DNA of 10,356 nucleotides, taken from positions 1-10,356 of the forward strand of contig JANPGJ010000328.1 of the NCBI GenBank assembly GCA_031423955.1, in the 5' to 3' direction. Positions 1-7,519 of this stretch are shown here, in pieces; position 1 is the stretch's first letter; each line of letters opens with the position of its first letter. Origin of the DNA: JAEUOS01 sp031423955. GTDB lineage: Bacteria; Pseudomonadota; Gammaproteobacteria; Burkholderiales; JAEUOS01. A model generated the notes under the pieces. The model saw only the letters and a list, made by a program, of their open reading frames with translations. It was not told the origin of the DNA and did not search any database. A program made the translations under genes and the position numbers.

Positions 1-1
1 C

Positions 2-1537
2 TACATGGGCGCACTGGTGGTGGAGGGGAGATCGGATCGCGAGTTCGCCATCATCGATGGCCAGCAGAGATTCGCCACCTTGAGTCTCCTGGTGCTCGCC
101 GTCATCAAGCGCTTGGTGGGCCTGGCAGAAGCAGGTATCGAGGCTGACGCGAACCGCGAGAGGGCCACGGCGCTGCGCGCACGCTACATCGGCGAGAAGG
201 ATCCGGCCTCCCTGGTCGAAGCGAGCAAGCTGGCATTGAACAGCACCGACGGTGGCTTCTACCAGGACTACCTGGTGCAGTTGCGCGCACCGCTCAACCC
301 GCGGGGTCTGCCCAAGTCCAATCGGCTCCTTTGGGATTGCTTCCGCTATTTTGAAAGTGTTGTCGGCGCAGATGCGGCGCTTGCGAACAACGGGCTAGCG
401 TTGGCATCGCTGGTCTCGGAAACCGTCGGCCGGCAGCTTATGTTCATCCGCATCGCGGTGGATGACGAACTCAACGCCTACACGGTGTTCGAAACGCTGA
501 ACGCGCGCGGGCTGGAGCTTTCGGCTACTGATCTTCTCAAGAACTACCTGTTTTCGAGACTGCGCGCGCCGGCTGACTTGCAGACCCTGCAACGACGCTG
601 GCTGGCGCTGATTGCAACGGTGCAGCAGGAGCGCTTTCCCGATTTCCTGCGCTACCACCTGCAATGCGAACTGCCACGGGTGCGCAGCCAGCGCCTGTTT
701 CAGCTGGTGCGCGATCGGGTGCGCGATGGCGCCGGCGTGTTCGCGCTCATGGATGCGCTGGAAGCCCGCGCGGAACTCTTCGCCGCGCTGTCCGACCCCA
801 CGCACGCGTACTGGATCGATCGTCCGGAATGCAAGGAACACATTCGCGAGTTCAATATCTTTCGCGTCCGGCAGATGACGCCGTTGTTGTTCGCGGCCTG
901 GGAGAAGCTGGATCGCGGCGATTTCGCGCGGCTGCTCAAACTGGTGGCCGTTGTCCTGTTCAGGTATGGCGTCATCTCGGGGCGCAATACAAACGCCCTG
1001 GAGCCAATCTTTCACGCCAGCGCCAAGGCGTTGCTTGATGGTGCCATCAATGGGCCGGCGGGTGTATTCACGCTACTCAAACCGGTGTATGTCGACGACG
1101 AACGCTTCGAACAGGATTTCGCACGTCTCGCGGTGAGTTCGCGCGGTCAGAGCAGGAAGCTCGCGCGCTACATCCTCGCGCGGCTGGAAAGCGATGCGTC
1201 CGGTCTGGCGTGCGATCCTGAAACCGATCCCGCGACGGTGGAGCATGTATTGCCGGAGAACCCGTCATCCGCGTGGGAGGCGTCGATCCCGGCCGACAAG
1301 TGGGAAGAGGCTATTTTCAGGCTGGGCAACTTGTTGTTGCTCGAAGGTGCTGCGAATCGACGCATCGGCAACGCCGAATTCACCCAAAAGGTGACTGCAT
1401 ATACTCAAAGCGGCTATGCGATGCCGCGTGAACTCGCGGCGCAGGCGCCTGAGGTCTGGACGCTCGCGCACCTCGATGCCCGCCAGTCCCGGATGGCGAA
1501 GCGGGCTTCGCATGTGTGGCGCTCTGACTTCCCCTGA
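2..1537 (+). CDS. DUF262-DUF1524 (GmrSD-type) protein, 5' partial
   Basis: The reading frame is open to the left edge, so the N-terminus lies outside the window; the ATG at 5 is probably internal. Counting from that ATG, three family motifs are visible. IDGQQR (residues 17-22) is the signature of the DUF262 nucleotide-binding/hydrolysis domain. VFETLNARG followed by LLKNYLF (about 161-183) is the second DUF262 block. EHVLPEN (413-419), then LGNLLLL (440 onward) and a conserved N...F..K...Y pattern, form the HNH-like DUF1524 nuclease domain. The end (..DARQSRMAKRA..W) also looks like an intact family C-terminus. In known members such as GmrSD, the DUF262 half uses NTP and the DUF1524 half cuts DNA, giving type IV restriction of modified phage DNA. 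Here both halves are in one chain. Roughly the first 60-80 residues are probably missing. The neighbours, a transposase remnant and a toxin-antitoxin pair, fit a defence or accessory island. The family call is secure; the biological target is unknown. Confidence 0.88.
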   Translation, partial: YMGALVVEGRSDREFAIIDGQQRFATLSLLVLAVIKRLVGLAEAGIEADANRERATALRARYIGEKDPASLVEASKLALNSTDGGFYQDYLVQLRAPLNPRGLPKSNRLLWDCFRYFESVVGADAALANNGLALASLVSETVGRQLMFIRIAVDDELNAYTVFETLNARGLELSATDLLKNYLFSRLRAPADLQTLQRRWLALIATVQQERFPDFLRYHLQCELPRVRSQRLFQLVRDRVRDGAGVFALMDALEARAELFAALSDPTHAYWIDRPECKEHIREFNIFRVRQMTPLLFAAWEKLDRGDFARLLKLVAVVLFRYGVISGRNTNALEPIFHASAKALLDGAINGPAGVFTLLKPVYVDDERFEQDFARLAVSSRGQSRKLARYILARLESDASGLACDPETDPATVEHVLPENPSSAWEASIPADKWEEAIFRLGNLLLLEGAANRRIGNAEFTQKVTAYTQSGYAMPRELAAQAPEVWTLAHLDARQSRMAKRASHVWRSDFP

Positions 1538-1558
1538 GGCGGCGACGGCCGACTTGGC

Positions 1559-2502
1559 TTGCTCGGTGGCGTTTTGCACCGATTCCAGACGCAGCAGCGT
1601 GCCGTCGGCCAGGCGTCGTGCCGTGCAGTCGCCGGCGTCTTCGATGCGGCCGGCGCCCCGGCCGATGCGCCGGGCGTCAGCTTTCGTGCGGCCCTTGCCC
1701 ACACTCTCGACGCGGCGGCGTTTGCCGATGTGCAGGCCCGCGTTCGAACCCGTGTTCTGCGCACCTTCGTCAAGCGCGGCCTGATCGACCGCGATGTCGC
1801 CGGCGAAATGCGCGCCTGGGCGCACGACGGCGGCTTCTCGGTGGATGGTTCGGTACGCATCGAGGGCGCCGACCGGACGTTTCTCGAACGCCTTTCGCAC
1901 CTGTGCGACCGCCATTGGCTCTCGAACATCCGCACTAACGCGATGCCGGACATGTGGTCTATCGCAACCCCAAGCCGGTGCGCACAACGGCGCCCGGCGC
2001 GGGTCAGGCAGCGCTGGTGCCCACATCACTGGAACTGATCACGAAGATCGCCGCGCTGGTGCCGCCGCCTCGTGCGCATCGCCATCGCACCTATGGCGTG
2101 CTCGCGCCCAATGCATCGTTGCGGTCGGTGGTGACGGCGCTCGCCCCTGCCGTCGTCCCGCCAGCGCCGGCTTCTGCGGCGAGCAGCGGCGAACCCTGCC
2201 ATCCTGCCGCGTCGCGCTATCTGTGGGCCATGCCGCTGGCGCGCATTCATGAGGCCCTGCCACTGCGTTGCCCGATCAGCCGCGGTCCGATGCGCATCAT
2301 CGCCTTCATCAACGATCCCGGCACCGTGGGGAAAATTCTCAAGCACATCGGCGAATCCAACCAGCCCCCGCGCATCGCCTCAGCGCGTGGGCCGCGGCTG
2401 TTGTGGGAGGCAGCAGCTGCGGAACAGTTGAAGAACGATCCTCGGTGGGGTTCGTCAGCCCGGAGCGCACCGGAGAGCGCGTTCGATCAGCGCATCCCTT
2501 GG
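1559..2502 (+). pseudogene. IS91-family (IS801-like) transposase, C-terminal remnant, inactivated
   Basis: The translation matches the C-terminal half of IS91-family Y2/HUH transposases, but only across two frames. Frame 2 gives VLRTFVKRGLIDRDVAGEM.. and GGFSVDGSVRIEG (to about 1909). Frame 1 then gives PPLALE, VVYRNPKP, LELITKIAALVPPPRAHRHR, YGVLAPN, SRYLWAMPLARI, MRIIAFI and finally FDQRIPW, which is the usual family C-terminus (family form FDQRIAW). The lesions visible are a one-base net deletion near 1910, an in-frame TAA at 1936-1938, and CPxC-type zinc ligands reduced to CPIS (a TGC to AGC change). Where a stop is expected after the last Trp, TTG is found. The N-terminal catalytic HUH region is absent. 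The stretch 1559-1620 aligns only loosely (HRF....GVFDA) and lacks the histidines. It lies 21 bases after the DUF262 gene. It cannot encode an active transposase. The left limit is uncertain by about 60 bases. Confidence 0.85.
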
Positions 2503-2618
2503 TTGGTGGAGGGGATGCTCGCGCCGAACCGAGACGCGCCATCGATCGCATGGATGGCGCGGGTCTGTTGCCGCGTTGCACCGGACTCGGAAATCTACCA
2601 ATTGTTTGGCATTCGGAA

Positions 2619-2648
2619 TTGCCAGTTTGTACTGAAATCCCGTACAAT
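2619..2648 (+). promoter_or_regulatory. Sigma70-type promoter of the toxin-antitoxin operon
   Basis: TTGCCA (2619-2624) and TACAAT (2643-2648), separated by 18 bases, are close to the -35 and -10 consensus (TTGACA/TATAAT, one mismatch each). The -10 box ends 6 bases before the toxin GTG at 2655. Transcription starting about 7 bases downstream of the -10 would therefore begin at or next to the start codon. No Shine-Dalgarno sequence lies between, which fits a leaderless mRNA. The promoter is called from sequence only. Confidence 0.65.
2627..2647. promoter_or_regulatory. Inverted repeat overlapping the -10 box, probable antitoxin operator
   Basis: Perfect 6-base arms, TTGTAC (2627-2632) and GTACAA (2642-2647), are separated by 9 bases. 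The right arm covers five of the six -10 bases and the left arm lies in the promoter spacer. XRE-type antitoxins usually repress their own operon by binding such palindromes, so occupancy here would block RNA polymerase. Its use as the operator of the antitoxin at 2953-3276 is inference. Confidence 0.6.
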
Positions 2649-2654
2649 TCGAAC

Positions 2655-2951
2655 GTGCGTACGGTCATCGAAACTCCAACCTTCCAGAAGCAGGCTGAGA
2701 AGCTGTGGACAGAAGACGAGCGGGTGGCCTTCATCAACTGGATTGCGGCCAATCCGCTGACCGGTGACGTCATTCCTGGTGCAGACGGTGCGCGCAAGGT
2801 TCGCTGGAGCCGTGCCGGGTCTGGCAAGTCTGGCGGTGCACGGGTGATCTACTTCAACCTGACCGAGCGGGAAGTGGTGCTGCTGGTGGCGGTGTATGCC
2901 AAAGCCGAGCGAGCCAACATGCTTCCCGTCGACATCAAAAAGGTGGTGTGA
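2655..2951 (+). CDS. Type II toxin, RelE/HigB-like family
   Basis: This 98-residue protein (GTG start) has the size and pattern of RelE/ParE-superfamily toxins. An N-terminal helical part (TPTFQKQAEKLWTEDERVAFINWI) leads into a beta-sheet part with KVRWSR (48-53), GGARVIYF (60-67) and VVLLVAVYAKAER (74-86). The basic residues R50, R53, R63 and K83 sit where RelE-like toxins keep RNA-contacting side chains; individual catalytic roles are not proven. HigB/RelE members cleave mRNA on the ribosome and stop growth. The GTG at 2655 was chosen because the protein then begins VRTVIETPTF, the usual family N-terminus. No ATG is available in frame and a strong promoter sits directly upstream. The upstream open frame back to 2268 is an accident of the transposase remnant. 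The antitoxin follows after one base, the toxin-first order typical of higBA. Confidence 0.87.
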   Translation: MRTVIETPTFQKQAEKLWTEDERVAFINWIAANPLTGDVIPGADGARKVRWSRAGSGKSGGARVIYFNLTEREVVLLVAVYAKAERANMLPVDIKKVV

Positions 2952-2952
2952 C

Positions 2953-3276
2953 ATGGGCAGCAAGAAGGTCGACATTGAGAAGGTGGCAGCGGCTATCGAA
3001 GCCGATGCCGGGGAATCGCTGCCTGATCTGCGGCAGGCGCTTGCTGAGGCGAGGGCAGGGCTTGGTCGCGTCACCACGCCTGCGCAAATCCTTGTGCGTC
3101 AGGCGCGGGAAAAGTCCGGGCTGACGCAAGCGGCGTTCGCCGCAAGCATTGCAACGCCCGTGGCGACCTTGCGTGATTGGGAGCAAGGACGGTTCGCGCC
3201 GCCAGGCGGTGTTCTGTGCCTGCTGCGGCTGATCGTTAAGCATCCCGAGCTATCGAAGGAGCTGAGCGCCGCATAA
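2953..3276 (+). CDS. XRE/HigA-like antitoxin with helix-turn-helix
   Basis: The protein has 107 residues. Residues 1-45 form a charged, probably helical region that likely contacts the toxin. Residues 46-100 form a Cro/C1-type helix-turn-helix, with LTQAAFAASIATPVATLRDW covering the two DNA-binding helices (about 57-76). EQGRFAPP follows (77-84), then LCLLRLIVKHPEL. This C-terminal pattern is typical of XRE antitoxins paired with RelE/HigB toxins. It neutralises the toxin by direct binding and, as family knowledge suggests, represses the operon, probably at the inverted repeat at 2627-2647. The ATG is one base after the toxin TGA. AAGG at 2940-2943 inside the toxin end can serve as the ribosome site, so translation is probably coupled. 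An upstream in-frame extension to 2896 was rejected because it lies inside the toxin gene and lacks family similarity. Confidence 0.87.
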   Translation: MGSKKVDIEKVAAAIEADAGESLPDLRQALAEARAGLGRVTTPAQILVRQAREKSGLTQAAFAASIATPVATLRDWEQGRFAPPGGVLCLLRLIVKHPELSKELSAA

Positions 3277-3831
3277 CTTCGTTGTTTCCCGAAACTGTCG
3301 CCAACAAGGTGTTGGCTTTGCAGACCGCGCGGCTTTAGGCGCACCGAGCAGGTCAATCGAAGCCTGCGGTTCGGAGAACACTTCTACGAATCGTGGCGCA
3401 CACCTGCCCGATATCGGCGATAGACCGTGCCACCCTGCCTCAGGCAACCCTCCCGAAAGCACATCGGATTTATCATCCTCCGAAGGGAATTCTGATCATG
3501 GCGCGCCGCGAGCACAACCGCCGGGCACTCTGCAGCCTGCGCAACACGGCAAGATGCCGGCCCGGCAAATCTGAGCGCACACATCAGGCAGTGCTTGCGG
3601 TGCGAGTCGGCGGGGCTTTCTGCAAATCGCGACGCATCCGGCCCGAAAGCGGCGATTGATGGCTACACCCGGCGTCAGCTGCACTTCCGAAAGCCCGCCG
3701 GTTTTCCTATTGTTAGAGGCTCACCCCGCCAAGCTCAAACAGCGCGAATGGTCCGGCTCAGTAAAACTACGCAGCGCCGCAAGCATTGCTACGGACTGGT
3801 TCCAGGCACTGCGGTGGCTTACAGTGCTGCC
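3277..3831. other. 555-base intergenic region without a convincing gene
   Basis: Apart from the hairpin at 3300-3319, nothing firm is visible. A possible 53-codon frame (ATG 3498, end 3659) has GAAGGG ten bases upstream, but its product is arginine-rich, matches nothing I recognise, and has no coding signature. A perfect 10-base palindrome CCGATATCGG sits at 3408-3417. GGCGGGGCTTTC (3609-3620) and GAAAGCCCGCC (3689-3699) are near-complementary. No tRNA cloverleaf or rRNA was seen. The region separates the accessory left part from the signalling genes on the right. It probably carries the promoter for the operon starting at 3832, though I could not place one with confidence. Confidence 0.6.
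3300..3319 (+). terminator. Hairpin with short T run after the toxin-antitoxin operon
   Basis: GCCAACA (3300-3306) and TGTTGGC (3310-3316) pair perfectly as a 7-base stem with a 3-base AGG loop. TTT follows at 3317-3319 and then G. It starts 24 bases after the antitoxin stop, the place where an intrinsic terminator is expected. The T run is short, so termination may be weak. Confidence 0.5.
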
Positions 3832-4895
3832 ATGAACGGGTTACTTTCGCGGCGCGGCGCGGCACGCCGCACCTGGCTTGCCGCCGCCGCCGGCACGGTT
3901 TTGCACGCGTGGCCTGCGCGGGCGCAGCGCCCGCCCAAGCGGCTGCGCATGCTGCTCAACACCAGTTTTTCCAGTCCCCAGGCGTGGCTCTGGCTGGCCC
4001 AGGCCCGCGGCTATCTGGCTGCGGAAGGCATCGAGCTGCAGCTCACTCCCGGGGCCGGGGCGTATACGGCGGCGCCGCGCATGGCGGGCAGTGATTACGA
4101 TCTGGGCTACGGCGATGTCAATTCCCTGATCGAGGTAAACGCGCGAGCGCCGGAGGCCGCCCCGCGTGGGGTCTACATGATGTTCAACGCTTCACCTTCG
4201 TGCATCCTGGTAGCGGCGGATGGCCCGATCCAGCATCCGCGACAACTGGCGGGTCAGCGCGTGATCGGGCATGACTCGGATGTGGCGCTGCGCACGTTTG
4301 GCGCGCTGTGCCACCACCAGAAGATGAACCCGGCGGAAACGCAGATCGCCGGCACCTGGTCCGGCATGGCGGGCATGGCCGAAGAGGTGCTGGCCGGCCG
4401 GGCAGCGGGCGCCTTCGGCTATGTCAGTACATTCACCGGCGCACTGGTGGCAGCCGATGCCGGCTTGCCGCGCCGCGTGCGTTTTTGCGCTTTGCCGAGT
4501 TCGTGCCCGACCTGTACGGCAGCGTGGTGATGGCTGCGCCACGCCTGCTGCGCGAAGAGCCTGCGCTGGTGGCCGGACTGCTGCGCGCGTTCAACCGCGG
4601 GGTGCTGGACATGCTGCGCGATCCGGAGGCCGGGCTCGCGGTCCTCGCGCAAGCGGCGCCAGACTTTCACCGCGCTGCCGAGCGGGCGCGCTTGCGCGCC
4701 ACGCTGGACGTGGAATTGAGTGCCGCCTTTCCGGCCGACACCCGGCAGACACAAATTGGCGATGTCGATGCCGCGCGGCTGGCGCGCAGCATTGCCTTGA
4801 TGGTGCAGGGCAGCCGGCTGCCGCGCTCCCCGGCGCCTGCCGAGATCTTCACCGCCGCTCACCTGCCGGCGGCTGCGCAGCGTGCGCGCCCCTGA
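3832..4895 (+). pseudogene. Periplasmic NMT1/SsuA-like substrate-binding protein, frameshifted
   Basis: The first frame starts at the ATG at 3832. It encodes an export signal with arginine pairs (R7-R8 and R12-R13), a hydrophobic core and a likely cleavage after PARA (residue 31). The binding-protein fold follows: LRMLLNTSF, GYGDVNSLIE, IGHDSDVALRTF, and GMAEEVLAGRAAGAFGYVST. At T5 (4482-4486) the frame breaks and would end at 4530 with a nonsense tail. The frame one base away resumes the family at once (FAEFVPDLYGSV, LLRAFNRGVLDMLRDPEAGLAVL) to the TGA at 4893-4895. Restoring a sixth T gives RVRFLRFAEFVPDLYG, which aligns with AMRFLNWSDVLPEMYG in the next gene. Rebuilt length is about 353 residues, close to its neighbour. 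It is either a recent pseudogene, a phase-variable site or a base-calling error. Homologues bind small organic ligands for ABC uptake; the ligand here is unknown. Confidence 0.85.
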
Positions 4896-4932
4896 TGCCG
4901 ATACCCTTCACACCGTTGCCCGCCCTCTGACC

Positions 4933-6027
4933 ATGTACAGCACGCCTCCTGCCATGCCATTTCCTCCTCACCCTGCCACCCGTCGCCGCTGCATCACCGC
5001 GCTGGCTGCTGCCTGTGCCCTGGCCGGGATGGGCGACTCGCGTGCACAGGCCGCCCCGGCGCGGCGCACCCTGCGGATACTGCTCAACACCGGCCTTTCC
5101 GGGCCGGTGGTTTTCTTTCTGGTGGCGCAGGACCGCAACTACCTGCGCGAACAGGGGTTGGAGGTGCAATTGTCCGGCGGGCCTGGCGCAGCCGCCATGG
5201 TGCCGATGGTGCGCGATGGCGCCTATGAGGCCGGCTACGGCGACATCAGTGCGCTCATCGAGCGGATTGCCCACAGCGCCCCTGGCACCGGGCCGGTGGC
5301 GATTTTCACCACGTTCAATGTGGTGCCGTTCACCATTGCGGTGGATGCGCGCGGCCCGATCCGGCAACCTGCCGACCTGATTGGCAAGCGCATCGTGGGT
5401 CACGGCAGCGATGCGGCGCTGCTGACCTTTGACTTGTACGCCAACGCCGCCGGGTTCGATGCCGGCCGCGTGCAGGTGGATGGCTCCATGGGCGGCATGG
5501 GCCAGGCCGCCAGGGACATGCTGCAGGGCTGCGGCGCGGACGGCGTGTTCGGCTTTGTCAACACGCTGATTGCCGCCGTGGCGCCGTACGGCGTAGACGC
5601 GTCGGCAATGCGCTTTCTAAACTGGTCGGATGTGTTGCCGGAGATGTACGGCAACACCCTGTTCGTCACCCGTGAGACCTATCAGCGCGAACGCCCGATG
5701 CTCGCAGGCCTGGTGCGCGCCATCAATCAGGGGTTGGCCGATACCGTGCGCGACCCACATGCGGCGATTGCCACGCTGCTGCGCCACGCGCCGGGCAGCG
5801 ATGCGGCGATCAATCTGCGCCGCCTGGAAGGCACGCTGGCCATCGAGATGGCCCACCCGGAGGGACGCACCATCGGCATCGGCGACATGGACGATCAGCG
5901 CCTGCAACGCCTGATCGAAGGTCTGGTGCGCGTCAAGCGCCTGCCCCGAACGCCTGCCGTCAGTGAAGTCTTTGACCGCAGTTTCCTGCCGCCGCTGGCG
6001 ATGCGGGTGCGCAGCCTGGCACGATGA
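4933..6027 (+). CDS. Periplasmic NMT1/SsuA-like substrate-binding protein (second copy, intact)
   Basis: The protein has 364 residues from the ATG at 4933; ATG 4954 is an equally plausible start and neither has a clear ribosome site. The N-terminus has R17-R18-R19, then a hydrophobic stretch (about 21-33) and an Ala-rich cleavage region near 38-40, so it is exported by Sec or possibly Tat. The mature part has the NMT1-like pattern: RTLRILLNTG, VVFFLVAQDRNYLREQGLEVQL, a glycine-rich GGPGAAAMV, GYGDISALIE, and GHGSDAALLTF. Next come GGMGQAARDMLQG...GVFGFVNT and the C-terminal LVRAINQGLADTVRDPHAAI. Family members bind pyrimidine precursors, sulfonates, taurine or similar ligands; nothing here fixes the ligand. 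It is clearly a paralogue of the gene at 3832-4895, 37 bases upstream, probably by tandem duplication. No permease or ATPase gene follows; a histidine kinase does, 43 bases on. Confidence 0.85.
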   Translation: MYSTPPAMPFPPHPATRRRCITALAAACALAGMGDSRAQAAPARRTLRILLNTGLSGPVVFFLVAQDRNYLREQGLEVQLSGGPGAAAMVPMVRDGAYEAGYGDISALIERIAHSAPGTGPVAIFTTFNVVPFTIAVDARGPIRQPADLIGKRIVGHGSDAALLTFDLYANAAGFDAGRVQVDGSMGGMGQAARDMLQGCGADGVFGFVNTLIAAVAPYGVDASAMRFLNWSDVLPEMYGNTLFVTRETYQRERPMLAGLVRAINQGLADTVRDPHAAIATLLRHAPGSDAAINLRRLEGTLAIEMAHPEGRTIGIGDMDDQRLQRLIEGLVRVKRLPRTPAVSEVFDRSFLPPLAMRVRSLAR

Positions 6028-6070
6028 GACCCGGCTCCAGTGTCAAGGTGCAACCGCCTGCGCATCCACC

Positions 6071-7519
6071 ATGCCGCTTCAGTTGAACCGCCTCGCCGTC
6101 TGGGTCCTCGCATGGTGCATCGTTGGCACCCTCGGCGCCGTGCTGCTGGCGCGCGCCGAACTGGGGCAATTGCGCGATGCGTTCGAAACCGATGCGCGGA
6201 TCGTCCATCGCCTGCTCAGCCAGCGCGTAGTGCAACATGATGCGGTCCTGTCATCGCTAGCGCTGCTGCAGCCGCCGGCGGGCCCTGAGCCGCGGCTGTC
6301 TTCGGTATACCCGCAAATTCTGGAGGTAAAGCGCCGCGAGGGCAGCGCGCAATGGAGTGATCAGGGCCTCGTGCAGGCCGAGGCACGCTCGCGCACGCTC
6401 AAGCGACCCGAATTGGCCAGCATGGATCTGGCCGCCGGTCGCTACGTGCTGGTCCACGCCGCTGATCCTGCCAGCTTCGCACTGCGGCTCGACCTGCGTC
6501 AGGTGGTGCCCTGGACCGAGTGGCCGATGAATCCGCAAACCAGCGCAGTTCGCTTAAGCCTCACGCATCTGGGCCAGCAGGTCACCATTCAGAATGGGCA
6601 AGTAGGTGCCGGCGGCTGGCGCTTCGAGTTCCAGAAACATCTGGCATCGGAAAGCCAGCCCTTCAATGTGCTGGTGGAACGGCAGGTCGGCTGGCCGGAG
6701 CTGCCCTGGCTGCGCATGCTTGCCTGGCTGGCACTGGTGGCCGCAGCGCTGGCCTCCATGCGGGCGCTGCTGCACCAGCAGGAACAACGCCGCCGCGCCG
6801 AGCAATTGCTGCGCCTGGGGCAAGTGGCTCGGCTGAACCAGATGGGCGAACTGGCCGCCGGGCTGGCGCACGAGCTGAACCAGCCGCTGACGGCCGTGCT
6901 GGCCAACACGCAGGCGGCCCAACGCCTGCTGGCCGAAGACCCACCCGGACTTGAGACCGCGCGCCAGGCCATGGTGCAAGCGGCCACCCAGGCGCGCAGG
7001 GCATCGGACGTGATCGCGCGCCTGCGGCGCAGTATCGACCCTTCCACCACAGCCAGCCTGCAAGCGGTGCACCTGGCCGGGGCGGCTGCGGCAGCGCTGC
7101 ATTTGCTGGCGCCACAACTGCAAAGCCGGCATGTCACCGCCTCGGTGCCGCAGGCAGAACCGGTGATCGTCACAGCCGACCCGGTGGCCGTGGAACAGAT
7201 CATCCACAATCTCATCACCAACGCCATCGAGGCGATGGCATCCACACCCGAGGGCGAGCGCAGGCTGACTCTGGCAGTAGCTTCGGAGGGTGCGCAGGGG
7301 GTGCTGTCGATCTGCGACACCGGCCCCGGAATTTCCGCCGAAGCCTTGCCGCGCCTGTTTGAGCCGTTCTTCAGCACACGCGCAGGTGGACTCGGGCTCG
7401 GTTTGAGCCTGTGCGAATCGCTCGCCGCCAGAATGGGCGGGCAACTGACAGCGGGCAACCACGCGCCCACGGGCGCCATCTTCAAGCTTGCCTTGCCCCT
7501 GCAAGGCTCACCCTCATGA
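6071..7519 (+). CDS. Membrane sensor histidine kinase
   Basis: The protein has 482 residues. It has a transmembrane segment at about 8-27, a periplasmic region at about 28-213 with no domain I recognise, and a second transmembrane segment at about 214-234. A short linker with EQRRRAEQLL leads into the kinase core. The H-box GLAHELNQPLTAV carries the phosphoacceptor H267, in the form common to FixL/DctB-like kinases. The ATP-binding domain shows the N-box IIHNLITNAIEAM (N380, N384), the G1 box DTGPGIS (D416), the F-box LFEPFFST and the G2 box GGLGLGLSL. All catalytic motifs are intact. The ATG at 6071 puts a clean first membrane helix near the N-terminus; upstream in-frame codons lie in the preceding gene or a spacer that does not look coding. 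It should phosphorylate the regulator whose start codon overlaps its stop. The periplasmic domain lies between two membrane helices, so it senses a periplasmic signal, perhaps via the neighbouring exported proteins. Confidence 0.9.
   Translation: MPLQLNRLAVWVLAWCIVGTLGAVLLARAELGQLRDAFETDARIVHRLLSQRVVQHDAVLSSLALLQPPAGPEPRLSSVYPQILEVKRREGSAQWSDQGLVQAEARSRTLKRPELASMDLAAGRYVLVHAADPASFALRLDLRQVVPWTEWPMNPQTSAVRLSLTHLGQQVTIQNGQVGAGGWRFEFQKHLASESQPFNVLVERQVGWPELPWLRMLAWLALVAAALASMRALLHQQEQRRRAEQLLRLGQVARLNQMGELAAGLAHELNQPLTAVLANTQAAQRLLAEDPPGLETARQAMVQAATQARRASDVIARLRRSIDPSTTASLQAVHLAGAAAAALHLLAPQLQSRHVTASVPQAEPVIVTADPVAVEQIIHNLITNAIEAMASTPEGERRLTLAVASEGAQGVLSICDTGPGISAEALPRLFEPFFSTRAGGLGLGLSLCESLAARMGGQLTAGNHAPTGAIFKLALPLQGSPS

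Noticed and set aside
2268..2654. Upstream in-frame extension of the toxin gene
   Set aside because: This part overlaps the transposase remnant in another frame and shows no RelE-family similarity. The promoter and operator lie inside it just before GTG 2655.
3498..3659. Possible 53-residue small protein starting at ATG 3498
   Set aside because: GAAGGG lies upstream, but the product is Arg-rich with no recognised motif and nothing else supports coding.
3609..3699. Near-complementary GGCGGGGCTTTC and GAAAGCCCGCC as mobile-element ends
   Set aside because: The arms differ by one base, only about 70 bases lie between, and no flanking target duplication or gene supports an element.
6554..7504. 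Minus-strand open frames of about 300 codons opposite the kinase
   Set aside because: Antisense to intact kinase motifs, with low-complexity, Cys/Arg/Ser-rich products and no family match.
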